Source of the DNA: Alteribacillus sp. YIM 98480
GTDB lineage: Bacteria; Bacillota; Bacilli; Bacillales; Marinococcaceae
Length of the DNA stretch: 64,000 nt
Assembly: GCF_009765375.1 (NCBI RefSeq)
Contig: NZ_VTOK01000015.1
Location: forward strand, 1 to 64,000
Reading direction: 5' to 3'
Position 1 is the stretch's first letter. The number at the start of each line of letters is the position of its first letter. This document shows positions 24,645 to 32,941 of this stretch, piece by piece. Under the pieces are notes generated by a model that saw only the letters and a program-made list of their open reading frames with translations, searched no databases and was not told the origin of the DNA. Position numbers and translations under genes: made by a program.

Positions 24645-24662
24645 GTTTCTCTCCACTTCCTT

Positions 24663-25103
24663 TTAATTCTGTTTTTTTAACAGTTCTTTTACTTTGCTGA
24701 AAATGTATATAAATTGATCGATTTCTTCATTTTCAATCCCCTCTAAGACGGAACTTAAATACTCATTCACCTGCTCTTTCGCTTCTTTATAGGCTGAGGC
24801 GCCTTTTTCTGTGAACTCCACATGTTTCACACGTCTGTCGTCCTCTTTTTGCACAACTTTGACATACTCTTTATCTACTAGTTTTTTTAGCCGGCTTGAC
24901 GTAGCACTTTTATGGCCGCCTTGTAGTTCGGTGAGTTCTTTGGACGTTAACGGCCCATACCTTTCTAACCAGTTCAGCATTTTGATCTGCTCCATAGACA
25001 ATTCTTTATGGAGTTCATTTTCAACCTTTCTAAACACTTCGTTTTGTCCATAAACCATAACGTCTGTGAATAATCGAATCGCCTCTTGTAATCTATCACT
25101 CAT
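24663..25103 (-). CDS. MarR-family transcriptional regulator
   Basis: A 146-residue winged-helix dimer. The DNA-binding core is residues 40-100: MLNWLERYGPLTSKELTELQGGHKSATSSRLKKLVDKEYV, followed by the wing with D-x-R (KEDDRRVKHVEFTEKG). N- and C-terminal helices would form the dimer interface. It is the first gene of a two-gene operon with the MMPL exporter. Two inverted repeats of TAGTTTA type lie directly upstream (25105-25148), so autorepression with release by a ligand is the likely control. Confidence 0.9.
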   Translation of the reverse strand: MSDRLQEAIRLFTDVMVYGQNEVFRKVENELHKELSMEQIKMLNWLERYGPLTSKELTELQGGHKSATSSRLKKLVDKEYVKVVQKEDDRRVKHVEFTEKGASAYKEAKEQVNEYLSSVLEGIENEEIDQFIYIFSKVKELLKKQN

Positions 25104-25104
25104 T

Positions 25105-25148
25105 TAGTTTACCCCCTAAACTTTATTTTTAGTTTAACCGTTAAACTA
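25105..25148. promoter_or_regulatory. MarR operator: two TAGTTTA inverted repeats
   Basis: A perfect repeat TAGTTTAA-CCG-TTAAACTA at 25130-25148, and a second, AGTTTA-CCCCC-TAAACT, at 25106-25122 overlapping the ribosome binding site of marR. Both have the size expected for MarR dimers. Confidence 0.75.
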
Positions 25149-25298
25149 TTTGTTGTCAAATAGGATAAAACCATTATTTTAAATATTTTACAAATATGTT
25201 ACATTTGTAAAAAGAAATATTCTTCTGCAGCAGCTCACCACATATATTAACTGAACATTTTGTATATTAATGCCAAGGAGTATCATGGGGGAATGGTA

Positions 25299-25487
25299 AT
25301 GAAGGGGCTATTGGTATTTTTCAAACCAAAAAGAACATGGCATGATTATAATAGGTTCGAACGGAAAATGTGGGTGCAACTCTTTGATAGAAAAAAAACA
25401 GAGCTGAAGAAACAAATAAAAGATAACGTACAATGCTGCCGCTTGGCGAAACGCTATGCGGACCGGCAGATGCGGGCTATGGGATAG
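25299..25487 (+). CDS. small basic protein, unknown
   Basis: About 62 residues, rich in Lys/Arg/Trp (KPKRTWHDYNRFERKMW, DRKKTELKKQIKDN). No recognisable family. The ATG at 25299 is chosen because GGGGGA lies 6 bases upstream; the frame also opens at a TTG at 25260 without a well-placed site. It is followed about 110 bases later by a strong hairpin terminator, which supports a real transcript. Confidence 0.5.
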   Translation: MKGLLVFFKPKRTWHDYNRFERKMWVQLFDRKKTELKKQIKDNVQCCRLAKRYADRQMRAMG

Positions 25488-25597
25488 GTTTAGAAAATCC
25501 TGTTAACTAATGCAGTACATTTGATGTATGAAGATATGTCTCATTCGGCAGGTAATGTCAGCTATGGGTCGTAATGAAATGGAAGTTAACAATAATA

Positions 25598-25633
25598 AAG
25601 CTCATCAAGCTGTATTCGCTTGATGAGCTTTTT
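25598..25633. terminator. bidirectional terminator
   Basis: A 13-bp perfect stem (AAGCTCATCAAGC and its complement) with a 7-base loop, followed by TTTTT on the plus strand and T-rich on the minus. It separates the small basic protein gene from the convergent hydroxyacid dehydrogenase. Confidence 0.88.
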
Positions 25634-25755
25634 AAGATTAACTTTGCTAAAGGAATAAAGTATAGATCATTTGGACTTGGCGGCAAGCCGAGCTTTTCCA
25701 ATATCTGTTACCATTTAGCAAGTTAATCAAACGTTCGATTGATATTCGCTGCAGC

Positions 25756-26709
25756 CTATAAAGAAATAACATGTTTGGGTGTTTTCCCAAGCACTCCGTC
25801 TACACATTGCTTGGCCGCATCTACATACATGGCATGCCTTGTTTCATGAGTTGCCGTACCAAGATGCGGCAGCGTGACAACTTGATCCATTTGGAGAAGC
25901 GGGCTTTTAGGATCAACTGGTTCTTTTTCAAACACATCAAGTCCGGCTGCTTTTATCCACCCTTCTTGGAGGGCATGGATTAAATCTTCTTCCACTACGA
26001 CAGGACCGCGGCCGCCGTTTATAAAAATCGCGTCCCTTTTCATTTTTTGAAAGGCCTCCGCCCCGATCATCCCCCGTGTCTCTTCGGTTAATGGCGTTAA
26101 AAGCATCACAATATCTGATGTTTTAAGCAAGTCATCAAGATCGGCATAAACGGCTCCTGTCTCTTTTTCTGCTTCTGGTTTACGGCTTCGATTATGATAC
26201 ATCACATCCATATGAAAGCCAAATGCGGCACGGCGGGCAACTTCTTGGCCGATTCGTCCCATCCCGATAATACCAAGCTTTTTGTGGTGGATGTTCGTTC
26301 CAAAATAGGGGGGTGTTAATGGTTTTTGCCAATGGCCCTCTTTCACAAACCGGTCCAATTCCGGTATCCGCCGCGCTGCACAAATCATCAGTCCAATCAT
26401 TGTGTCCCCCATCGTTTGAATAAGGACTTCCGGCGTATGAGTAGCTGTTATCCCTCTTTTAGCAATGGCTTTCATATCTAAATTGTCGTATCCAACGGAG
26501 ACGTTACTGACTACTTTCAAGTTGGGAGCTTGATCAAGCAGTGCATCGTCTACTTTTAATCCTGCACCATACAACCCATCTGCTTCTTGTAAGTATTGGT
26601 AAAACAATTCTTTTTGTTTTTTCGGTCTGGCTATTTGTACCTCGCAATGTTCTTTCATTAAAGCTAGTACATCTTCCGGCGGTTCAACATATGAGAGTAT
26701 CATTGGCAT
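25756..26709 (-). CDS. D-isomer-specific 2-hydroxyacid dehydrogenase
   Basis: A 317-residue NAD(P)-dependent reductase of 2-oxoacids (glyoxylate/hydroxypyruvate/2-ketogluconate type). The Rossmann motif is LGIIGMGRIGQEVARRA near residue 145. The catalytic triad is visible as Arg in INGGRGPVVVEE, Glu in FEKEPVDP and His in LPHLGTAT. It is clearly a paralogue of the gene at 41084 (shared APxLKVVSNVSVGYDNLD block). One oddity: the segment EVLIQTMGDTMIGLMICAARR replaces the family's usual T-x-D-T-x-A-D near the substrate pocket. AAAGGAGG precedes the ATG. Confidence 0.88.
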   Translation of the reverse strand: MPMILSYVEPPEDVLALMKEHCEVQIARPKKQKELFYQYLQEADGLYGAGLKVDDALLDQAPNLKVVSNVSVGYDNLDMKAIAKRGITATHTPEVLIQTMGDTMIGLMICAARRIPELDRFVKEGHWQKPLTPPYFGTNIHHKKLGIIGMGRIGQEVARRAAFGFHMDVMYHNRSRKPEAEKETGAVYADLDDLLKTSDIVMLLTPLTEETRGMIGAEAFQKMKRDAIFINGGRGPVVVEEDLIHALQEGWIKAAGLDVFEKEPVDPKSPLLQMDQVVTLPHLGTATHETRHAMYVDAAKQCVDGVLGKTPKHVISL

Positions 26710-26775
26710 TGTTTTTATCCTCCTTTTCTGAGCAGCCGAAGCAAGAACGTCTTTAAACTAGAAAGATTGCTGTGA

Positions 26776-27531
26776 TTACACTGTTGCAGAGGAGGTTAGT
26801 CCATTAATAAATGCAATACTTTCAAGCGCGATTTTCTCTTTGTCATTATCTAACGTCGCAACATGGTAACTTTCCTCCATTGAAATCAATCGCTTATCTT
26901 CTGATGCTAGGTGGTCATAGATATATGAACTGTTTTCTGGCGGCACGACATGGTCCACCTCAGATACAAAAATTCTTGCAGGCACCTCAATCTGCGGCAA
27001 TTTCTGGCGTGTTTCTTTCATCAATTGCTGAATCTCCCCGAGCGATTTTACCGGGGTTTTTTCATAGGCAAGCTCCTCGACGTTTTCTTTTTTAATGTCT
27101 GAACCGATGGCATCTAAAAATCTTACAGCTGGTACTTCTTCCGGACTCATCTCAGGAATATTAATGGCAGCGTTAATAAGGATGATCCCTTTTGTTTGTG
27201 GGTACTGGTCTGCCAGGTGCAGCGAAAGGGTCCCTCCCATAGATAAACCGGCAATATAAATATCATCACACGTTTCTTTTAAAAAATGATAACCTTCTTC
27301 TACTGTTTCACACCAATCTATATAGGTGGAGCGTTCCATATCTTCATAATGAGTGCCATGGCCTCTTAAACGCGGACCAAACACGGTAAATCCTGCTTGG
27401 TTAAAACTTTCACCAAGTGATCGCACGCTTTGTGTCGACCCTGTGAAACCATGAACCACGAGTACGCCCGTCTTATCACCTTCAAAATAGAAAGGCTCCG
27501 CTCCTTTCATCACTGGGTATTGTTCTTTCAT
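26776..27531 (-). CDS. carboxylesterase, alpha/beta-hydrolase (Est30-like)
   Basis: A cytosolic esterase of 251 residues that hydrolyses short-chain esters. The oxyanion segment is VVHGFTGSTQSVRSLGE near residue 26, the nucleophile elbow is GLSMGG near residue 95, and the acid and histidine are in SEVDHVVPPENS and SYHVATLDND. This matches the compact carboxylesterase/monoacylglycerol-lipase group of Bacillus and Geobacillus. Single-gene unit, ribosome site AAGGTGA. Confidence 0.88.
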   Translation of the reverse strand: MKEQYPVMKGAEPFYFEGDKTGVLVVHGFTGSTQSVRSLGESFNQAGFTVFGPRLRGHGTHYEDMERSTYIDWCETVEEGYHFLKETCDDIYIAGLSMGGTLSLHLADQYPQTKGIILINAAINIPEMSPEEVPAVRFLDAIGSDIKKENVEELAYEKTPVKSLGEIQQLMKETRQKLPQIEVPARIFVSEVDHVVPPENSSYIYDHLASEDKRLISMEESYHVATLDNDKEKIALESIAFINGLTSSATV

Positions 27532-27631
27532 TTTCTCACCTTCCCCCCAAAATCTACCTTAGATTCCTTCTTTATTAATACACATCATTCCTCTCATTTT
27601 TAACTTTTTTTGTAAAAATAGATCTTTTTCC

Positions 27632-28321
27632 TTATTGTTTTACAAATGGAAGATATTGAACTTCTTTTAAAGGAGAATAATGACATATTGGTGTTATTTT
27701 AGTGCCGCGCCAGTGCATATCATTAACGAGGCCATGCATTTCAATATCCGTTTCGGTACGGCGAAGATGCCAGGGTTCATGAGAAATCGGGCCTTTATAC
27801 ACCTTATTTCCTCGTATCGTCCATAAACAATATCGTTCAGCCAGCCAATGCGTTAATGAATCAGATGATGCTTCAAATGAGGCACCATACGGACGATACC
27901 GCGCAAAAAAAGAATCCGGGCGGTAACCTCTTTCTATACGGCGGCTAAGAAAATGTATCCATTCACCGTTTGACGTTTTTGTCATTCGCGCCCGTCTATA
28001 GGGCATGTGCAAGAGAGATCTAGCTGCCATTACAGCTAAGCAATGATTTGCGTCTAAACTTAAAAAGTATACACCTGGTTCGCCTTTGTATGTTACATAC
28101 GTTCTCACATTTAACTCAGCAAAATGAGTGAATGGCAGCGGGGCTGGCATTCCTCTCAGCTGAACATTTGTTCCATAAAATGGTACGACACTTAACCATG
28201 CCTGTCCCTCAAATGTATCTATTTCAAACGCTTCTGGTACGTGCTGCCGAATCTTTTCTAATGATACGGGCCAGTGAATAAACAAAAGATCTTTCCATGT
28301 CTGACGCGCAATCCACGACAC
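27632..28321 (-). CDS. YqjF/DUF2071-family protein
   Basis: A 229-residue cytosolic protein of the DUF2071 family. Typical features: FIHWPVSLEKIRQHVPEAFEIDTFEGQAWLSVVPF at the start, then ELNVRTYVTYKGEPGVYFLSLDANHCLAVMAARSLLHMPY, then the WLAERYCLW motif. Function unknown; the fold is acetoacetate-decarboxylase-like. I place the start at GTG 28321, which has AAGGAGGTG 6 bases upstream; the open frame extends 35 codons further into low-complexity Lys/Arg sequence without a site. Confidence 0.82.
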   Translation of the reverse strand: MSWIARQTWKDLLFIHWPVSLEKIRQHVPEAFEIDTFEGQAWLSVVPFYGTNVQLRGMPAPLPFTHFAELNVRTYVTYKGEPGVYFLSLDANHCLAVMAARSLLHMPYRRARMTKTSNGEWIHFLSRRIERGYRPDSFFARYRPYGASFEASSDSLTHWLAERYCLWTIRGNKVYKGPISHEPWHLRRTETDIEMHGLVNDMHWRGTKITPICHYSPLKEVQYLPFVKQ

Positions 28322-28569
28322 TTTCAGCACCTCCTTCCTTTTTCTTTTCCCTCTTTTTCCCCTTTTAATGATGAAAATATATAAACTTCGTACACACTTG
28401 ATGGATAGGACGTGTATGGAGGACAACGCATAGGATATCTTGTGTAAATTAAATCTGAAGTCAACTCGTTGTCTGGAATTACGTTACTACGGCACTGGAT
28501 AATCACAATCGTTCAAAAGAATAGTGATTGGTTGTCTCAAATGACGGGAGTGATATTCCTTTTATTTCC

Positions 28570-28642
28570 AATACTATCCGAATTTGCTGATTTACTCGCC
28601 GTTCCTAAACAAATACTATCCATTCACTTCGATTTACTCGCC
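28570..28642. repeat. 21-bp periodic repeat array, alternating cores
   Basis: Cores at 28570 (AATACTATCC), 28591 (TTTACTCGCC), 28612 (AATACTATCC) and 28633 (TTTACTCGCC), exactly 21 bases apart and alternating. It is the same family as 21860-21953, about 6.6 kb away, between two minus-strand genes. Confidence 0.82.
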
Positions 28643-28683
28643 ATTGCCCCAAAACAATGAGTGCAAGCAAAAAAAGCCGGCCA

Positions 28684-30567
28684 TTATAAAGGCCGACTGT
28701 TATTTTCTATTTCTTTTACTTTATCTTTAGCGATGTGCCAGCCGTGATCTTCTTTGACTGACCGGACAATCATTGAACCGAATGTGAGTATTACACCCAC
28801 TCCAATTGCGAGGAAAGGAATGAAATTAGTATCAGCTACGTTTATCAAAATTAACCCGAATCCCCACCAAAATAAGCCAAGTGCCATGAGAAACGGCAAT
28901 ATCGAAGGGTTCGGCATATGAATATCAACTATCGGTTCAGCAGGTTTCATGTGTCCTTCTCCATGAACTTTTTCATAAAACCAAGGATCAAGTGACCGTA
29001 CTTGCGGCACTTGTGCAAAGTTGTATTCAGGAACAGGTGACGGGATCGACCATTCCAATGTCCGAGCATCCCACGGATCCCCTACCTTGACACGTTCTCC
29101 TTTCCCAGCGGAGTAAATGACATTAATAACGAGTACAAGGATTGCGGCTGTCATTAAAAACGTGCCCATCGTGGAAACAAAATTATAGGTATCCAACCCT
29201 TCTCCTGCTCTATAGGTGAAATAACGGCGGGGCATACCGATCAAACCAAGAATATGCTGAACAAAGAAAGTCAAATGAAAACCAACGTACATCAGCCAAA
29301 ACATAAGTTTGCCTAATGTTTCATTTAATTTATGTCCAAACATTAATGGATACCAATAATACAAGCCAGCTAAGATACCAAGGACAATACCACCAATAAC
29401 TATATAATGAAAATGAGCTACGATAAAATACGAATCATGGTAAAGATGATCAACAGGTGCCATGGCAACCATAACTCCAGTTACTCCGCCAAGTACAAAC
29501 GTTGGCACAAAAGAAGATGCACATAACATGGCAGTATTGAATGTGATTTTTCCGCCCCACATCGTAAACAACCAGTTAAATATCTTTACACCAGTCGGAA
29601 CAGCAATAGCAAATGAAGAAATGGCAAAAATGGAATTGGTAATCGGTCCAATTCCGACCGTAAACATATGATGCACCCATACCATAAATCCAAGAAATGC
29701 AATCAACAATGTTGCGAAAATCATGGCAGTATGTCCAAATAAACGCTTTCTAGAAAAAGCCGGAATGACTTCTGAGAGAATTCCAAAAGCAGGCAGAACA
29801 AGGATATACACTTCCGGATGGCCGAAAATCCAAAAGATGTGCTGCCAGAGGACGACACTTCCCCCATTTTCCACTTGGAAAAATTGCCCGCCAAACAGCC
29901 TGTCAAGCATTAACATCGCTAACCCTGCAGCTAGCGGGGTAAAAGCAAACACAATCAGAATCGATACAACGAGCGTCGTCCAGCAAAAAAGCGGCAAACG
30001 CATCATTGTCATTCCTGGTGCTCGCATATTAATAATGGTCACAATAAAATTTATCCCCGAAAGAAGTGTCCCTATCCCGCTCACTTGTAAACCGAGCGCG
30101 TAAAAATCCATACCTAAATTGCCATATTCCCTCGTTGATAACGGCGTGTAAGCAAACCAGCCAGCATCCGGACCGCTCCCGAAAAACCAGCTAACACTTA
30201 AGAGTAATCCACCAAAAAAGAATATCCAAAATGCCAAAGCATTCACAAACGGAAAGGCCACATCCCGAGCTCCGATTTGGAGGGGAACGACGTAGTTCAT
30301 AAACGCAAACAGCAACGGTGTCACCGCTAGAAACAGCATGAGGGTCCCATGCATCGTCAGCAGTTCATTATATGTTTGGCCGGTTAATAATGTATTTTCC
30401 GGATACATCAGCTGAATCCGCATCAATAACGCCATCACCCCGGCCTTTATAAAAAACAACGTTCCTGCAATTAAGTATAATACTGCTATTTTCTTATGAT
30501 CGACAGTTGTCAGCCAGTCCCAAAGCACACTTTTTTGTTTTTTATATTCCACTGCTGTTTCTGCCAT
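28684..30567 (-). CDS. ctaD: cytochrome c oxidase subunit I (heme-copper oxidase, A type)
   Basis: The catalytic subunit of an aa3/caa3-type terminal oxidase, 627 residues with about 14 membrane helices. Heme and copper ligands are visible: the His in TMHGTLMLFL (heme a), HPEVYILVLPAFG (CuB His and cross-linked Tyr), VWVHHMFT (CuB His pair), and HFHY (heme a and a3). The C-terminal extension PSILPFLMALGLFWWGFGLIL corresponds to the extra helices of Bacillus CtaD. Unusually no subunit II, III or IV gene, nor ctaA/B, is nearby, so it is an orphan copy that must borrow or replace partners. The ribosome site GGGAGGATGA precedes the ATG. Confidence 0.9.
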   Translation of the reverse strand: MAETAVEYKKQKSVLWDWLTTVDHKKIAVLYLIAGTLFFIKAGVMALLMRIQLMYPENTLLTGQTYNELLTMHGTLMLFLAVTPLLFAFMNYVVPLQIGARDVAFPFVNALAFWIFFFGGLLLSVSWFFGSGPDAGWFAYTPLSTREYGNLGMDFYALGLQVSGIGTLLSGINFIVTIINMRAPGMTMMRLPLFCWTTLVVSILIVFAFTPLAAGLAMLMLDRLFGGQFFQVENGGSVVLWQHIFWIFGHPEVYILVLPAFGILSEVIPAFSRKRLFGHTAMIFATLLIAFLGFMVWVHHMFTVGIGPITNSIFAISSFAIAVPTGVKIFNWLFTMWGGKITFNTAMLCASSFVPTFVLGGVTGVMVAMAPVDHLYHDSYFIVAHFHYIVIGGIVLGILAGLYYWYPLMFGHKLNETLGKLMFWLMYVGFHLTFFVQHILGLIGMPRRYFTYRAGEGLDTYNFVSTMGTFLMTAAILVLVINVIYSAGKGERVKVGDPWDARTLEWSIPSPVPEYNFAQVPQVRSLDPWFYEKVHGEGHMKPAEPIVDIHMPNPSILPFLMALGLFWWGFGLILINVADTNFIPFLAIGVGVILTFGSMIVRSVKEDHGWHIAKDKVKEIENNSRPL

Positions 30568-30861
30568 ATGTTCGTCATCCTCCCGGGGGTGATTTTTTCT
30601 GTTTCGTTAACAGCCCCGGCTTCATTATTTCCATTCAGAAATGAGGATATACGAAAAATATAATATTGCAGTAGTTGTTTGCCGTTTTTGATACGTGAAA
30701 ATTTATATGAAAAACTTTTTTGTTTTTATGATCATATTTACAATATATTTGATCAATGACAAAACGGTAAGGATCCACTTTTTCTGCCTTATGGTACAAT
30801 ACACAAAATTTAAGAAGACAACTTCAAAAGACAACCTAGCACACTTTATAAGTCCTAAAAA
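30568..30861. other. gene-free region upstream of ctaD
   Basis: AT-rich; contains the presumed ctaD promoter region on the minus strand. Short frames here have no ribosome site or recognisable product. Confidence 0.5.
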
Positions 30862-30890
30862 ACAGCTTGCTCTTTGTGTAAGCAAGCTGT
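30862..30890 (-). terminator. intrinsic terminator of the small lipoprotein operon
   Basis: ACAGCTTGCT and AGCAAGCTGT form a 10-bp stem with a 9-base loop; on the minus strand six Ts follow. Confidence 0.88.
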
Positions 30891-30912
30891 ACTAAAAAAA
30901 TATATAATATGA

Positions 30913-31122
30913 TTACGCTTCTTTTACAGTTAACATTTTAACAGAACATGGAGAGAGGTCTACTTTAACAACATCATAAAACGCACGAGCCTGTTCTTTT
31001 GATTCGAACGTAACCTCTGGATTTTCCGGGTTTTTCACGTACGATTCAAGTCCTACTTCATTTCCGTCCTGATCTACGGCAATGATCATATATTTCTCCA
31101 TTTTGTCTTGTCCTGTTTTCAT
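30913..31122 (-). CDS. small acidic protein, unknown
   Basis: A 69-residue soluble protein (EKYMIIAVDQDGNEVGLESYVKNPENPEVTF, EQARAFYDVVKVDLSPCSVKMLTV). Its beta-alpha pattern with an EQARAFYD helix suggests a compact domain; no family recognised. AAAGGAG lies 11 bases before the ATG. It follows the thioredoxin-like lipoprotein by 20 bases and shares its terminator, so the two form an operon. Confidence 0.65.
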   Translation of the reverse strand: MKTGQDKMEKYMIIAVDQDGNEVGLESYVKNPENPEVTFESKEQARAFYDVVKVDLSPCSVKMLTVKEA

Positions 31123-31142
31123 TGATCATTCATCTCCTTTCC

Positions 31143-31526
31143 CTATTCACAGCGGATATGCTTTTTTAAAAATGTTTCAATGTTGGCTGATTCTGCTTTT
31201 CCTTCATAGACAGATAGCATGTTTTTCCCTTCCATCACATAGAGAGAAGGAAAAGTTTTAACTCCCAAGTATTGAACCAAATCATTGTTATTGGCTGACA
31301 CTATTTTCATATTCATTGCCTCATTTTCACACTGCTTATTTAGGTGCAAAAGTGCTTGATAATAGGGTTTTTCTTCATAAAGATTTTCTTCTTTAGAAAA
31401 TAATAGTACAGATGTTTCGTCTTCCATATTTGTGAGCATGGCTGGTGCCGTTTGAGAACTACAGCCTGCAAGCCATATTAAAGCAGCATATAACATGGTT
31501 GCTAGACTTGCTGTTTTTCCGCTCAT
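31143..31526 (-). CDS. thioredoxin-fold lipoprotein without CxxC
   Basis: A 127-residue lipoprotein: the signal peptide ends LIWLAGCSS, lipidation at about Cys-22. The rest fits a thioredoxin fold: SVLLFSKEENL as the first strand, a helix with LNKQCENEA, and the cis-proline loop VKTFPSLYVMEGKN. The active-site CxxC is absent, so it is probably a binding or structural relative instead of a redox enzyme. It is the first gene of a two-gene operon. Confidence 0.72.
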   Translation of the reverse strand: MSGKTASLATMLYAALIWLAGCSSQTAPAMLTNMEDETSVLLFSKEENLYEEKPYYQALLHLNKQCENEAMNMKIVSANNNDLVQYLGVKTFPSLYVMEGKNMLSVYEGKAESANIETFLKKHIRCE

Positions 31527-31966
31527 CTGGCGTTTACCCCTTTCCGCTACCTTTCAAACAACACCGTAATGTATGCAAACGGCTTCTTAGCCTATACCTG
31601 TTCTTGTTTTTTTTAAAACTTTATTTATACGCAATAATTAGGGAATCATCTGCACCTAATATTTCATTAAAGAGGGCAAAAGTCCATGTATTGACGAGGG
31701 ATTCTTGAAAAAAATGAACTGCAGCAAATGCCACAGTCCGTTTGCTAATACCTGGTACTAAAAAGGAAAGTAGTTGGTTTCCTAAAAAGTTTCTATTCTT
31801 GAATGCTATAACCTACCTTATGGAAGCAAAAATCCATAATAACTAGGTATTTAACCCTATATAATATTACAAATTTATTTCATTTTTATAGTTTATAAGA
31901 CTTTAGAGCGGGGTATATATTTATATACTTAAAAACGATAAACGTCTGTATAATAAGGGGTTGCCT
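31527..31966. other. gene-poor AT-rich interval
   Basis: Besides the leader of the lipoprotein gene on the minus strand I see no convincing gene. A TATAAT lies at about 31949-31954, immediately before the small open frame at 31967. Confidence 0.4.
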
Positions 31967-32173
31967 ATGTATTATATTCTTTCTCGCAAAACCACGTACT
32001 GTACACAGGTCAAGAGGCGCGTCAATTATGAAATCTCTATTTGCCTATCTGAAGGGGTTTTAGAGTGCAGTACTTCTTGTACAGGGATAGAAGATACATG
32101 CGCAAGCTGCCCTCTCATTCATTTTAATAATAGCTTCTCCGTCAAACCTACAAAAAGACTGACTCATCATTGA
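31967..32173 (+). CDS. possible small cysteine-rich protein
   Basis: An open frame of about 68 residues starting at ATG 31967 with AAGGGG 6 bases upstream. It contains six cysteines, four of them in CSTSCTGIEDTCASC, a spacing that could bind a metal. It ends inside a strong intrinsic terminator. No family is recognised and the TATAAT box is unusually close to the start, so this is a candidate only. Confidence 0.35.
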   Translation: MYYILSRKTTYCTQVKRRVNYEISICLSEGVLECSTSCTGIEDTCASCPLIHFNNSFSVKPTKRLTHH

Positions 32174-32182
32174 GTCAGTCTT
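32155..32182 (+). terminator. hairpin terminator
   Basis: AAGACTGACTCA and TGAGTCAGTCTT form a 12-bp perfect stem with a TCAT loop. The following T tract is short (TTGATCTTGG), so it may be a weak terminator. Confidence 0.65.
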
Positions 32183-32411
32183 GATCTTGGCAGTTTTTCT
32201 TTTTTAAGATACGGAGACCAGTTTCTATTTAAAAGTAGTGAGAAAAAGTATGACTTTGGATAGTAAATCGAAAATTTCTTTCGTTTACCAGCGTCATTGC
32301 TGTATTAACTTTCACACCATCCAAAACTAATATCGCTTAACAAATGTTACATCCTCACATGCCTTTCCTTTTTGACAATCACCTGTTTGTTTCTCGATTA
32401 TGTGTAACCTA

Positions 32412-32795
32412 TCAAGTCCGGCTGCTTATTTCTTTTTGGTGAACGGAGGCTAGTTCTGCAATTTTTTTGATATGATTATCGTCTAACGAATAATACACAA
32501 GCTTTCCTTGTTTGCGGTATTTTGCAAGGCCTAGCTTGCGAAGATACCTTAAGTGGTGAGACGTAGAAGCAATCGACGCTTCCAAAATATTGGCGGCATC
32601 ACAAACACAAAGCTCTCCTTCGATGGCGAGTGCTTGAACTATTTTCATTCTGTTTTTATCCGCTAATCCTTTAAACATGTTTGCCATTTGTTCTATTTCT
32701 CGGTCATTAACAGAGCCGCGCACCCGCTCGACTTTTTCTCGTTCCACACAGGTTACTTCACATACATCTGAAGCTGCTTCTTTTGGCTTTGCCAT
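32412..32795 (-). CDS. ArsR/SmtB-family metal sensor, CadC-like
   Basis: A 127-residue winged-helix repressor. It has both parts of the CadC-type metal site: an N-terminal cysteine pair in VCEVTCVE and ELCVCD in the recognition region (ELCVCDAANILEASIASTSHHLRYLRKLGLA). The wing is YRKQGKLVYYSLDD. Such proteins release DNA on binding Cd, Pb or Zn. The ATG at 32795 has AGGAGG upstream; eight further codons upstream are probably not translated. A cad-like operator lies upstream at 32841-32860. No metal pump gene is adjacent, so its target may lie elsewhere or it may have lost its partner. Confidence 0.88.
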   Translation of the reverse strand: MAKPKEAASDVCEVTCVEREKVERVRGSVNDREIEQMANMFKGLADKNRMKIVQALAIEGELCVCDAANILEASIASTSHHLRYLRKLGLAKYRKQGKLVYYSLDDNHIKKIAELASVHQKEISSRT

Positions 32796-32840
32796 TCTTA
32801 GCCTCCTCTGTTTCTGCATGTCTTATGTTTATTATAGTAC

Positions 32841-32860
32841 ACTCAAGTATGGATTTGAAT
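32841..32860. promoter_or_regulatory. CadC-type operator
   Basis: ACTCAA and TTGAAT arms are separated by 8 bases (ACTCAAGTATGGATTTGAAT). The arms and spacing fit the cad operator pattern known from staphylococcal CadC. It lies about 45 bases upstream of the regulator's start. Confidence 0.65.
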
Positions 32861-32941
32861 TTTTACAGCAGAAAGATGATTAATAAAACAAGTCGCAAGG
32901 GTAAAGAATAGAAAATATGTCCAAAGGAAAGGGTGAACATA

